DNA from: Novosphingobium sp. EMRT-2
GTDB lineage: Bacteria > Pseudomonadota > Alphaproteobacteria > Sphingomonadales > Sphingomonadaceae
Assembly (NCBI RefSeq): GCF_005145025.1
Contig: NZ_CP039697.1
Location: 693,198 to 757,197 of the forward strand
DNA length: 64,000 nucleotides
Direction of reading: 5' to 3'
The translations under genes were made by a program, and so were the position numbers. The first letter of the stretch is position 1. Each line of letters starts with the position of its first letter. The notes below the pieces were generated by a model, which saw only the letters and a list, made by a program, of their open reading frames with translations, was not told where the DNA came from and searched no databases. Positions 16,464-24,583 of the stretch are shown here, piece by piece.

Positions 16464-17879
16464 ATGGCTTCGCCCGCGATCGACGATCCCTTCGCCGCCT
16501 CGCCGCTGCTGCGCCGCTTCGCGCAGGCCACGCGCGCGGACCTGGAAGCCTACCAGCTTCGCAAGGTTCAGGCGCTGTGCGAACGGCTCTATGCCAACAG
16601 CGCCTATTATCGCGCCAGGATGGATGCGGGTGGGCTGCAGGGTGGCGTCGTCGACAGCCTTGACCGGTTCTCGAAGGCGTTTGCCTCTTCGGCCAAGGCG
16701 GATTTCCTCGAGGACCAGCAGGCCGCGCCGCCGTTCGGTACGCGGCTCGGCGTCGATCGCGCGGATGTCGTGCATATCAGCATGACCAGCGGCACCTCGG
16801 GACAGGGCCAGGAAATCTATGGCCGCACCCAGCGCGACGTGCACATGCTGGGCTATCTCCATGCGCTGCCGTGGTTCATGGCTGGGCTGCGCCAGGGCGA
16901 TACCGCGATCAACTGCGTGCCGGCGGGCGGCATGACCACCGGGGGCTGGGGGCCGGGCGAGGCAATCCGCATCCTGGGCGCCACCGGCTTCCACGTCGGC
17001 GGCAACACCTCCACCGATGCCAAGATCGACCTGATGCTGAAGCTCGGTGGGCTCCGGTTCATCTATGCCTCGACCAACTATCTCCACACGCTGACCGAGG
17101 CACTGCTGGCACGTGGGATCACTCCGCGCGAGGCATTTCCGGGAATGCACGGCCTGTTCATCGCCGCAGAAGGCTATCCGCTGGAATGGGCGGCCAAGAT
17201 CGAGGAACACTGGGGCTGCCGGTTGCAGGAAGGCTATGGCTCCACGCAGCTCAACGGGTTCGGCGGGTCGACGGCGTCTGCCGGGGTGTTCCGCAGCGGC
17301 TCTGCTTCTGGGGGCGAGCGCGGGCTAATCCGCCTGTTCGAATGGGAGCATCTGGTCGAGATCGTCGATCCCGCCACGGGTTTGCCGGTGAAGCCCGGCG
17401 AACAGGGCGAGATGGTCGTCACCAACCTGTCGGTCGAGGGCAGCCCGGTGGTGCGCTTCCGCACCGGCGACGCGGCGCGCTTCGTGCCCTGGCAGGAATG
17501 CGGCGGCGGCGCGTGGAACGCGATCGAATGCGGCACGATCGGCCGGTTCGACGACATGATGAAGATCCGCGGCAACAACGTCTGGCCGACGATGTTCGAC
17601 GCGGCGGTTTTCGCGCACCCGGAAGTGGGCGAATACAAGGGTCGTGTCTACACCCGCGACGGCAAGACCGAGGTGGAGGTGAAGATCGCCGTGGCCGACC
17701 ACCAGACGGGTCTTTCCGCCGACGAGCGCAAGCGGCTGCTCCAGTCGGTGCGCAACGCGATCAAGGAGCGCAGCAACATGTGGGTCGACGTATGCGAGGT
17801 GCCGCGCGCCGAGTTCCAGGGCTTTGCCTACAAGGCGCGCCGCTGGACCGACGAACGGCAGGACGGATACCGGCTGTGA
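16464..17879 (+). CDS. Phenylacetate-CoA-ligase-like (PaaK family) adenylate-forming enzyme
   Basis: ANL-superfamily protein of 471 residues of the PaaK type. It has the phosphate loop MTSGTSGQGQE near 106-116, QEGYGSTQLNGFGGS (A5-like) near 255-269, FRTGDAARFVPW (A7-like) near 332-343, and GTIGRFDDMMKIRGNNVWP near 355-373. These PaaK motifs activate aromatic or cyclic carboxylic acids as CoA thioesters. The ATG is 2 bases after the DUF35 stop with GAAGGGG upstream. It is a second CoA ligase in one operon, so the operon probably takes acids at two entry points. The substrate is unknown. Confidence 0.84.
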   Translation: MASPAIDDPFAASPLLRRFAQATRADLEAYQLRKVQALCERLYANSAYYRARMDAGGLQGGVVDSLDRFSKAFASSAKADFLEDQQAAPPFGTRLGVDRADVVHISMTSGTSGQGQEIYGRTQRDVHMLGYLHALPWFMAGLRQGDTAINCVPAGGMTTGGWGPGEAIRILGATGFHVGGNTSTDAKIDLMLKLGGLRFIYASTNYLHTLTEALLARGITPREAFPGMHGLFIAAEGYPLEWAAKIEEHWGCRLQEGYGSTQLNGFGGSTASAGVFRSGSASGGERGLIRLFEWEHLVEIVDPATGLPVKPGEQGEMVVTNLSVEGSPVVRFRTGDAARFVPWQECGGGAWNAIECGTIGRFDDMMKIRGNNVWPTMFDAAVFAHPEVGEYKGRVYTRDGKTEVEVKIAVADHQTGLSADERKRLLQSVRNAIKERSNMWVDVCEVPRAEFQGFAYKARRWTDERQDGYRL

Positions 17880-17890
17880 CGGAGGGCGCG

Positions 17891-18052
17891 ATGGCCGACC
17901 GGGACGAGGACGGCGCGCTGCTGGCGCAAATGTTGGCGCTGGCCGACCGGCTGGCCCAGAGCGAGGACGCATTGCTCAAGGGGCAGTACGCCTATTTGCG
18001 CGCGCGGGTGGCGGCGCTGATCGAGCTGCAATCGTTCGGCGAGGCGGTGTGA
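17891..18052 (+). CDS. Small 53-residue hypothetical protein in the catabolic operon
   Basis: Short ORF starting MADRDEDGALLAQMLALADR. It is rich in Ala, Leu and Glu/Asp and predicted to be one long amphipathic helix or helical hairpin. GGAGG at 17881-17885 lies 5 bases before ATG 17891, and the stop overlaps the GTG of the next gene (GTGA), so it fits the coupled pattern of the operon and is probably translated. No family is recognised. It could be a helper peptide or small subunit for a neighbouring enzyme. Confidence 0.6.
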   Translation: MADRDEDGALLAQMLALADRLAQSEDALLKGQYAYLRARVAALIELQSFGEAV

Positions 18053-18819
18053 GCGGCTTCGCGCGCTTTTCGCTGGAAGGGCGGGTTGCGGTCGTCACCG
18101 GCGGCGGTGGCGGGCTGGGATCGGCCGGTGCGCTGGCGCTGGCCGAATGCGGCGCGGACGTGGTGCTGGTGGCCCGCAACCGTGCGAGGCTGGAAGAATC
18201 GGCTGCCGCCGTGGAGGCGGCTGGTCGCCGGGCGATCGTGATCGAGGCGGACGTCGCCGACGCGCGGGCGATGGTCGATGCCGCGGCCGAAGCCGAAGCC
18301 GCGCTCGGCCGTGTGGACGTGCTGTTCAACAACGCGGGCATCACCAACCCGCAAGCGGTGCTGGACGTCTCGCCCGAGGATTTCTTGCGCGTGCAGGAAG
18401 TCAACATCGCCGGTGCGTTTCATGCCGTGCGCGCCTTCGCGCCGGCTATGCTGGCGCGCGGCTTCGGCCGGATCATCAACATGGGATCGATCCTGTCGGG
18501 TCGGGGCATGGCCAACCGTGGCGCCTACTGCGCATCCAAGGCCGGGCTCGCCAATTTCGGCGCGGCCTGTGCGTTCGAGTTCGGCGGCCGGGGCGTCACT
18601 GTCAACACGCTGGGGGCGACGGTGATCGTCACCGATCTCAACCGCGAACTCGTGCGCACCCAGCCCGAACTCTATGCCCGCGTGGTCGATCGCACCCCGC
18701 TTGGCCGCCTGGGAGAGGTCGAGGACCTGATGGGCGCGCTGATCTTCCTTGCCTCGCCCGCATCGGGCTTCGTCACCGGACAGACGCTGTTTGTCGATGG
18801 TGGCTACACTGCTGGCTGA
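18049..18819 (+). CDS. Short-chain dehydrogenase/reductase
   Basis: Classical SDR of about 256 residues: TGGGGGLG near 19-26, FNNAGITNP near 93-101, a serine in NMGSILSG, YCASK near 161-165, and the C-terminal VTGQTLFVDGGYTAG. Translation starts at GTG 18049, overlapping the stop of the 53-residue ORF. Within the operon it could provide the hydroxy/keto step on the bicyclic CoA ester (the IpdF role) or a beta-oxidation dehydrogenase step. Sequence alone does not choose between these or between the two adjacent SDRs. Confidence 0.87.
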   Translation: MSGFARFSLEGRVAVVTGGGGGLGSAGALALAECGADVVLVARNRARLEESAAAVEAAGRRAIVIEADVADARAMVDAAAEAEAALGRVDVLFNNAGITNPQAVLDVSPEDFLRVQEVNIAGAFHAVRAFAPAMLARGFGRIINMGSILSGRGMANRGAYCASKAGLANFGAACAFEFGGRGVTVNTLGATVIVTDLNRELVRTQPELYARVVDRTPLGRLGEVEDLMGALIFLASPASGFVTGQTLFVDGGYTAG

Positions 18820-18834
18820 AAACCGAAGGATACC

Positions 18835-19617
18835 ATGTCGACACCGCTCAAGACCCTGTTCGATCTCACGGGCCGCACCGCGCTTGTCACCGGCGGTTCG
18901 CGCGGGCTCGGACTCACGATGGCCGAGGCGCTCGGCGAGTTCGGCGCGCGGGTGATCGTTACCGCGCGCAAACAGGCCGAACTGGACAAGGCCGTAGCGC
19001 ACCTCTCCGCCCTTGGCATCGCGGCCAGCGCGATCGCCGCCGACGTCGGCAAGCCCGAAGCGGCGCAGCAGATCGTCGATGCGGTCAAGGCGGATGGTGG
19101 ACGGATCGACATCCTCGTCAACAACGCCGGAACCTCGTGGGGATCGAAGACCGAGGAGATGCCCCTCGATGCATGGAACAAGCTGCTGGCGGTCAATCTC
19201 ACCGGTCCATTCCTGCTGGCGCAGGCCGTCGCGCGCGAATTCATGCTGCCGGCGGGCTGGGGGCGGATCGTCAACATCGCCTCGGTCGAAGGGTTGCTTG
19301 GGCACCATCCGCGCATGATTGGCACGATTGCCTACAACGCCAGCAAGGGCGGCCTGATCAACTTCACGCGCGCGCTGGCGGCGGAATGGGGCGGGCGCGG
19401 CGTGACCGTCAACGCGCTGGCGCCGGGCTACTTCCCGTCCAAGCTGACCGGCTACGTGCTCGACAAGCATGGCGAGGAATTGCGCCACGATACGCCCAGC
19501 GGCCGGCTCGGCTGCGACGACGACCTCAAGGGCGCGACACTGCTGCTGGCGTCCGACGCCGGGGCACACATCACCGGGCAGGTGTTGCCCGTCGATGGCG
19601 GCGCATCGATTATCTGA
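18835..19617 (+). CDS. Short-chain dehydrogenase/reductase (gluconate 5-dehydrogenase-like)
   Basis: SDR of 260 residues with TGGSRGLG near 20-27, LVNNAGTSWG near 93-102, NIASVEGL, the catalytic YNASK near 164-168, and ITGQVLPVDGGASII at the end. It has 16 bases to the previous stop, and ACCGAAGGA precedes ATG 18835. It is the second of two tandem SDRs that differ enough to suggest different substrates. The likely role is oxidation of a hydroxyacyl-CoA or ring hydroxyl in the same pathway. Confidence 0.87.
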   Translation: MSTPLKTLFDLTGRTALVTGGSRGLGLTMAEALGEFGARVIVTARKQAELDKAVAHLSALGIAASAIAADVGKPEAAQQIVDAVKADGGRIDILVNNAGTSWGSKTEEMPLDAWNKLLAVNLTGPFLLAQAVAREFMLPAGWGRIVNIASVEGLLGHHPRMIGTIAYNASKGGLINFTRALAAEWGGRGVTVNALAPGYFPSKLTGYVLDKHGEELRHDTPSGRLGCDDDLKGATLLLASDAGAHITGQVLPVDGGASII

Positions 19618-19640
19618 ACGCAAAACGTGGGGAGGTTACG

Positions 19641-20645
19641 ATGAATGCACCCAGTCGTTTCGGCACGCGCTATCCGTTTCATCCCTATCCGACAGGGTGG
19701 TTCAGCGTGGGTTTCGCGGAGGATCTGGAGCCGGGAGACGTCCGGCCCCTGCGCTATTTCGGCAAGGATCTGGTCTTGTTTCGCACGCAGGGCGGCGAGG
19801 TGGCGGTGACCGATGCGCATTGCCCGCATCTGGGCGCGCATCTCGGCTATGAAAGCTGGGTGGAGGGCGAGACGCTGGTCTGCCCGTTCCACCAGTGGCG
19901 CTACGATACCGGTGGCAAGTGCGTTAGCGTGCCGTTCTCCCGCACGGTACCCCCGCGCGCGAAAGTGCGCAAGTGGCCGACGCTGGAGCGCGGCGGCATG
20001 ATTTTCATCTGGCACGACCTCGAAGACCGCGAGCCTGCGTGGGAACTGCCCGCGTTCGACGAAAGCCGCCGCATTCCCGATGCGGGCTTTCGCAAGCTGC
20101 ACGACGATTTCGGATCGGCACACCCGCAGGACGTGTTCGAGAACGGCGTCGATTTCGCGCATTTCCCCGGCGTCCATTCCACCGGCCGCGCGGTCAGCAA
20201 CGGCGCGATCCGCGCCGACGGCGTCCGCTTCTTCAGCCCGGTGCGCATCCTCCCCGCGGGATACGACGGACCGGTGGAAGGCGTGGACGTCGGTTCGACG
20301 GTTGATTCCGAAGTGATCGGCGGCGGTCTTTCGCGCGTGGAGAGCCGCACGCCGCACGCACCGGGCATTGTCACAGTGTACTATGTCTCGGTGACACCGG
20401 TGGATGCCAATCTCAGCCATTACTATGTCCACCAGTTCTTCCTGCGTGACGACGATTGCCCGATGACGGAAGAGCAAATCGCGGCGTTCACGGCGCTGGC
20501 GGCCGAGCACGGCCTCAAGGAGCAGTGGAGCGACGGCAAGATCTGGCCGTTCAAGGCCTATGTCGAACAGCCGCTGCTGAGCGCGGTGGACGGGCCGATC
20601 CTCAAGTATCGCGACTGGTACAAGCAGTTCCACCCGGCTGTGTGA
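19641..20645 (+). CDS. Rieske non-heme iron oxygenase, KshA-like
   Basis: Oxygenase subunit of 334 residues. The Rieske [2Fe-2S] ligands are Cys61, His63, Cys81 and His84 (CPHLGAHLGY and CPFHQW). The catalytic-iron motif ENGVDFAHFPGVH supplies Asp171, His174 and His179. The N-terminal PYPTGWFSVGFAEDLEPGDV and C-terminal RDWYKQF resemble 3-ketosteroid 9alpha-hydroxylase (KshA) and related sterol Rieske enzymes. GGGGAGG (19629-19635) gives 5 bases to the ATG. No ferredoxin reductase (KshB) is nearby, so electrons must come from elsewhere. It is the last gene before a strong terminator. KshA function is plausible but not proven. Confidence 0.85.
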   Translation: MNAPSRFGTRYPFHPYPTGWFSVGFAEDLEPGDVRPLRYFGKDLVLFRTQGGEVAVTDAHCPHLGAHLGYESWVEGETLVCPFHQWRYDTGGKCVSVPFSRTVPPRAKVRKWPTLERGGMIFIWHDLEDREPAWELPAFDESRRIPDAGFRKLHDDFGSAHPQDVFENGVDFAHFPGVHSTGRAVSNGAIRADGVRFFSPVRILPAGYDGPVEGVDVGSTVDSEVIGGGLSRVESRTPHAPGIVTVYYVSVTPVDANLSHYYVHQFFLRDDDCPMTEEQIAAFTALAAEHGLKEQWSDGKIWPFKAYVEQPLLSAVDGPILKYRDWYKQFHPAV

Positions 20646-20657
20646 CCAGCGCATTGG

Positions 20658-20690
20658 GGCGGGCGCGTGCAGGGCGCGCCCGCCTTTTTT
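20658..20690 (+). terminator. Rho-independent terminator of the catabolic operon
   Basis: A 10-bp GC stem, GGCGGGCGCG (20658-20667) with CGCGCCCGCC (20675-20684), a 7-base loop and TTTTTT (20685-20690), lies 13 bases after the Rieske gene stop. It is followed by an opposing terminator. Confidence 0.9.
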
Positions 20691-20696
20691 GTGCGC

Positions 20697-20723
20697 AAAA
20701 AAAGGCGGGGATCGCTCCCCGCC
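20697..20723 (-). terminator. Rho-independent terminator of the minus-strand operon
   Basis: Read on the minus strand, GGCGGGG (20723-20717) pairs with CCCCGCC (20710-20704) across a 6-base loop and is followed by seven T (20703-20697). It lies 27 bases after the coq4-like stop and faces the plus-strand terminator. Confidence 0.88.
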
Positions 20724-20749
20724 GCTTCCCCAATACACTCGGGATTGCT

Positions 20750-21616
20750 CTATTCCGCCGCTTCCGCCTGGGGCTCCGGCTCGGGCTCGAAGGTCGGCAC
20801 CTGCTCGCTCCAGTAGGCGGATTCGCGCGAGGTATCGATCGTGCGCGCACCGCGCACGCCGAACTTGCGGCGCGCTTCTTCCAGCGGCAGGTCCAGCCAT
20901 TCCTCGTAGCGCGGCAGGAACAGGGCGTCGGATTGCTCGCCCACCTTCATCGCATAGTGCGCCAGGTCGAACATCCGCAGCGTCAGTTCGGGATAGTGCA
21001 GCGGCCCGCGCATGAACATCGGGATCGTCAGCAACGTGTTCTGCACGTTGAGCAGCCCGGCCAGTTCTGGCCCGAAGTGGCGGAACAGGTTCCCGTATTT
21101 GAGGAACGCCGGCATGATCTCGCCGATCCCGTCGAACCCGCCGCCCGAGAGGATGTGCATGATGTCATGCGTCTGTACGCCGCGCAGGAAGAAGTACTCG
21201 AAGCCCGATCGCGGCTCGAACGTGGGGATGATGTCCACTTCCATGCCCGCGCCGACCAGCCATTGGTACCAGATGCCGCCGACCGAGCCTTCCGGGCACG
21301 ATTTCATGTCCTCGCGCGTCAGCCGCGCCAGCCAGCGATCGTCGAGCCACTTGTCGAATTCCGGCCAGGTTCGCCGGGCTTCGTTGAACAGGTCCTCGAT
21401 GCGGCCGTGGTCCTGCACCTCGCGCACCGCCTCTATCAGCGAGGGGATGCCATACGTGACGGGGTAGTCGCGGCCATTGCGCTTGAGGCACTGCGTGGTG
21501 ACCCATTCGCGGATGCGGGGGTCGTTGAGATACTTCGACGAGCTGATCAGCACACTGCTCGTTGTCTCCACCTTCTGCCGCCCGCGCTGGAGATAGGGCA
21601 GTTCTTCTTCGTTCAT
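20750..21616 (-). CDS. Coq4-family protein
   Basis: Protein of about 288 residues related to COQ4, which in ubiquinone biosynthesis removes the C1 carboxyl of the head-group precursor. The family metal signature HDxxH-x11-E is intact as His150-Asp151-Ile-Met-His154 and Glu166. An acidic, proline-rich tail (EPEPEPQAEAAE) ends the protein. An upstream open frame exists, but AGGAGG 8 bases before the ATG at 21616 fixes the start. It lies in a catabolic cluster with a thiolase and an amidohydrolase, away from recognisable ubiquinone genes, so a repurposed decarboxylase-type role is possible but unproven. Confidence 0.82.
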   Translation of the reverse strand: MNEEELPYLQRGRQKVETTSSVLISSSKYLNDPRIREWVTTQCLKRNGRDYPVTYGIPSLIEAVREVQDHGRIEDLFNEARRTWPEFDKWLDDRWLARLTREDMKSCPEGSVGGIWYQWLVGAGMEVDIIPTFEPRSGFEYFFLRGVQTHDIMHILSGGGFDGIGEIMPAFLKYGNLFRHFGPELAGLLNVQNTLLTIPMFMRGPLHYPELTLRMFDLAHYAMKVGEQSDALFLPRYEEWLDLPLEEARRKFGVRGARTIDTSRESAYWSEQVPTFEPEPEPQAEAAE

Positions 21617-21647
21617 CCTCTCGACCTCCTGATGCGGGGCGCGACGG

Positions 21648-23384
21648 TCATGCTGCCGCGACCGCGATTTTCTGGATGGCGGGGCCGACGAACTCGCCGG
21701 GAAGTTCCCCGGTAAACGCGCCGTTCTCGAATGTCGGCACGCCGTTGACGAGCGTGAGGCGCATCGGTGCGGCATCGCGGGTGAACCGCCAGGTAAAGCC
21801 GCCCTTGCCGTCCGGCACGTCGAACACGCGCCGCAGGGGGCGGGCCTCGATCTCGTCGAGGTGGAACACCGCGATGTCGGCCCGATAGCCGGGCTTGAGC
21901 ACGCCGCGGTCGCTGAAATTGAAATGTTCTGCCTGCTTGCCCGTCTGCGCATGGATCGCCTCTTCCAGCGTCAGTTCCTTGTCGCGGAAGAAGCGCGTGA
22001 TGAGCAGGATGTTCTCGCCGCCGCCGCACAGCATTTGCCCGTGGGCGCCGGCGTCGGAAATGTTGGCCACGGTCTGGCTCATCCGGATGAGATCGACCGT
22101 CTTGTCGAAGTGCATGGCGTGCGGCACGCGGTTGACGATCGACCCGACCCCGTTCGCCAGCACCCAGTCGGCCAGCGCGTCGGACGGGTGCTTGCCCGTC
22201 TGTTCGGCCAGGTCCTTCAGACTCAGCCCAAGCGGGCCGGCGCCGGTTTCTGAATCCATCAGCAACATCATGTGCGGATTCGCCACGAGCGACTGGCGGA
22301 AGGCCTTGTTGTCCCAGCTGTCACGGGCGCGGGCGCGGAAGTTCTCGTCCTGGAGCAGCGCGATCTTTTCCTCGGTTGTCGGGGCCTGAACGATCTCGTG
22401 CCACACGTATTCGTTGGCCTGCGCGAACGAGGAACTGCTGAAGAAGTTGAGCGCCGTGGTGGGCGGAACGTGGGCAAAGCTCGGCCAGAAATCGAGCCCT
22501 TCCTGGCGTTGTTGCTCGGAAATCTCCCACATCCGGTCGCGGATCGAATCCTGGAAATGCAGCAGGCCGGCTGCGCCCGCCATCTGCACGCGCACGCCCA
22601 GCCCCCGGCACAGGTTGCCGAGCCGCTCCATCTGTTCGGGCGCCTTCAGCTTGAAGAAGGTATCCAGAATGACCTGCAACTGGCTGCCCGGGCGGCTGGC
22701 GAGCACGCCGATCAGCGCGGTCCATTCGGCATCGTCGGCGACAAGGCTCGGCACCGGACGATCCTTGCTGTCATGGTCCATCAGGTTGGACGACATGCCC
22801 AGCGCACCGGCATCGATGGCATCTTCCAGCAGCGCGCACATCTTGCGGATTTCGTCGGGAGTCGCCGCGCGATCCCAAGCGTCCATGCCCATCACGGCAA
22901 GGCGGATGGCGATGTGCCCGGCATAGCCGGCGATGTTCGTGGAAACCTTGCACTTCGCCTGCATCGAGGCGCGGTATTCGGACCAGGTGCTCCAGTCCCA
23001 GGGCAGGATGTCCAGGAACGGCTTTTCGGCGACTTCCTCGAAGAACGAGAAGATCTTGACCATTTCCATCCGAATTTCGGGATCGGCGTGGACGGGCGCG
23101 GCGGTAAAGCCGCAGTTGCCGATGACCACGGTGGACACGCCATAGCCGGGCAGCGGATCGAGATCGGGCTGCCACCACATCACCGCGTCCATGTGGGTAT
23201 GCGGCTCGATGAACCCGGGGGATACAATGCAATCCTTCGCATCGACCACACGTTCGCCGGCAGCATCCGCCAGTCCGGGCGCGATCTCCGCGATGAAGCC
23301 ATCCTTCACGCGAACGTCAGCAGCATAGGCTGGTGCGCCAGTGCCATCGACGACGGTTCCCCCCTTGATCAGAATATCGGTCAT
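21648..23384 (-). CDS. N-acyl-D-amino-acid deacylase-like amidohydrolase
   Basis: Amidohydrolase-3 family enzyme of 578 residues. An N-terminal beta-sandwich (ILIKGGTVVDGTGAPAY) leads to the metal motif GFIEPHTHMDAV near 57-68 and GNCGFTAAPV near 89-98. The C-terminal barrel includes SDAGAHGQML, and the sandwich finishes with LKPGYRADIAVFHLDEIEAR. The family deacylates N-acyl-D-amino acids, though many members in catabolic clusters act on other amides or lactams. Its start has AGGAGAG 4 bases upstream. A near-perfect palindrome lies 43 bases before it. It precedes coq4 by 31 bases on the same strand. Confidence 0.85.
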   Translation of the reverse strand: MTDILIKGGTVVDGTGAPAYAADVRVKDGFIAEIAPGLADAAGERVVDAKDCIVSPGFIEPHTHMDAVMWWQPDLDPLPGYGVSTVVIGNCGFTAAPVHADPEIRMEMVKIFSFFEEVAEKPFLDILPWDWSTWSEYRASMQAKCKVSTNIAGYAGHIAIRLAVMGMDAWDRAATPDEIRKMCALLEDAIDAGALGMSSNLMDHDSKDRPVPSLVADDAEWTALIGVLASRPGSQLQVILDTFFKLKAPEQMERLGNLCRGLGVRVQMAGAAGLLHFQDSIRDRMWEISEQQRQEGLDFWPSFAHVPPTTALNFFSSSSFAQANEYVWHEIVQAPTTEEKIALLQDENFRARARDSWDNKAFRQSLVANPHMMLLMDSETGAGPLGLSLKDLAEQTGKHPSDALADWVLANGVGSIVNRVPHAMHFDKTVDLIRMSQTVANISDAGAHGQMLCGGGENILLITRFFRDKELTLEEAIHAQTGKQAEHFNFSDRGVLKPGYRADIAVFHLDEIEARPLRRVFDVPDGKGGFTWRFTRDAAPMRLTLVNGVPTFENGAFTGELPGEFVGPAIQKIAVAAA

Positions 23385-23426
23385 GCGCCTCTCCTGTCTT
23401 TGAAATCTGATAAGGCCATATTATAG

Positions 23427-23444
23427 CTAACATTGCAATGTTAG
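23427..23444. promoter_or_regulatory. Perfect 18-bp palindrome, TAWCATNNNNAWGWTW family, site 3
   Basis: CTAACATTGCAATGTTAG is a perfect palindrome 43 bases upstream of the amidohydrolase start (minus strand), overlapping the last 4 bases of ribB. No T-run follows, so it is not a terminator. The same core occurs before the crotonase at 7535. Confidence 0.55.
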
Positions 23445-24583
23445 ATGTCGTCGGTCAGAGGCCGTTGGTCGACGATTTCGATCCCGTAGCCATCCAGCCC
23501 GATGAAGCTGGTCTCGCTGTTGCTGAGCAGCACGATGCGGTGGATGCCGAGATCGGTGAGTACTTGCGCGCCGATCCCGTATTCCCGCACGGCGACATGC
23601 CGGCCAGCGCTTTCCTCGCGCCCCGCTTCGCGTGCGCGGATGATGCAGCCAACCAGATCGGGCGCGGGCGAACTGAGCACGATGACCACGCCGCTGCCTT
23701 CCTGCGCGATCCGTTCCATCGCGCGTTCCAGAAGGCCCGAGCGGGGGTCGTCCTCTGCCAGCAGATCCGCAAGCGGCGAATGGACATGCATCCGCGTCAG
23801 CACCGGGCTATCCTGATCGACGGTGCCCTTGACCAGCGCGACGATTTCCGCGCCGGTCACGGTGTTGCGATAGGACATGATCCGCCAGTCGCCCGAATGC
23901 TTGCTGCGGAACGGCATTTCCGCGCGGCGTTCGACCAGATGGTCGTGCCGACGGCGATAGGCGATGAGATCGCGGATCGTCCCGATCTTGAGACCGTGGT
24001 CCTGCGCATAGGGAATAAGGTCGTCGAGCCGGGCCATCGTCCCGTCCTCGTTGAGAATCTCGCAGATGACGCCCGATGGGTTGAGGCCCGCCAGCCGGGC
24101 GACATCGACTGCCGCTTCCGTATGCCCGGCGCGCACCAGCACGCCGCCATCGCGCGCCACCAGTGGAAAGACATGCCCCGGCGTGACGATGTCCGCGCGT
24201 GTCCGGGCCGCGTCGATCGCCACCGCGATGGTGCGGGCGCGGTCCGCTGCCGAAATGCCTGTGGTCACGCCGTCGCGCGCTTCGATCGAGACCGTGAAAG
24301 CGGTTTCGAACGGCGATCCGTTGCGGCGGCTCATCGGCTCCAGGCCAAGCTGTTCCGACCGGTCCCGCGTCATCGCCAGGCACACGAGGCCGCGCCCGTA
24401 CCGCGCCATGAAATTGATCGCGTCGGGCGTCGCCATTTGCGCGGGGATGACGAGATCGCCTTCGTTCTCGCGATCCTCGTCATCGACCAGAATGAACATC
24501 CGGCCGTTGCGTGCTTCGTTGATGATTTCCTCGGGCGTCGCCAGGAAGCGATGGCGCAGCGCTATCGGAGCCAGCGCGGTCAT
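23441..24583 (-). CDS. ribB: RibB-type DHBP synthase with degenerate GTP-cyclohydrolase-II domain
   Basis: About 380 residues. The N-terminal half is 3,4-dihydroxy-2-butanone-4-phosphate synthase: VDDEDRENEGDL near 33-44, then RAGHTEAAVDVARLAG near 150-165. The C-terminal half aligns in position to GTP cyclohydrolase II, but the zinc motif (usually CLTGDVxGSxRCDCG) is replaced by MHVHSPLADLLAEDDPRSG with no cysteines. So only the RibB reaction, the riboflavin precursor step, is expected. ATG 24583 overlaps the thiolase stop. A ribB copy inside a cluster full of flavoenzymes may boost flavin supply; that is inference. Confidence 0.84.
   Translation of the reverse strand: MTALAPIALRHRFLATPEEIINEARNGRMFILVDDEDRENEGDLVIPAQMATPDAINFMARYGRGLVCLAMTRDRSEQLGLEPMSRRNGSPFETAFTVSIEARDGVTTGISAADRARTIAVAIDAARTRADIVTPGHVFPLVARDGGVLVRAGHTEAAVDVARLAGLNPSGVICEILNEDGTMARLDDLIPYAQDHGLKIGTIRDLIAYRRRHDHLVERRAEMPFRSKHSGDWRIMSYRNTVTGAEIVALVKGTVDQDSPVLTRMHVHSPLADLLAEDDPRSGLLERAMERIAQEGSGVVIVLSSPAPDLVGCIIRAREAGREESAGRHVAVREYGIGAQVLTDLGIHRIVLLSNSETSFIGLDGYGIEIVDQRPLTDDI

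Noticed and set aside
17992..19623. Minus-strand frame of 543 codons across the two SDR genes
   Set aside because: Composition of a shadow frame; the plus strand has two SDRs with complete catalytic motifs.
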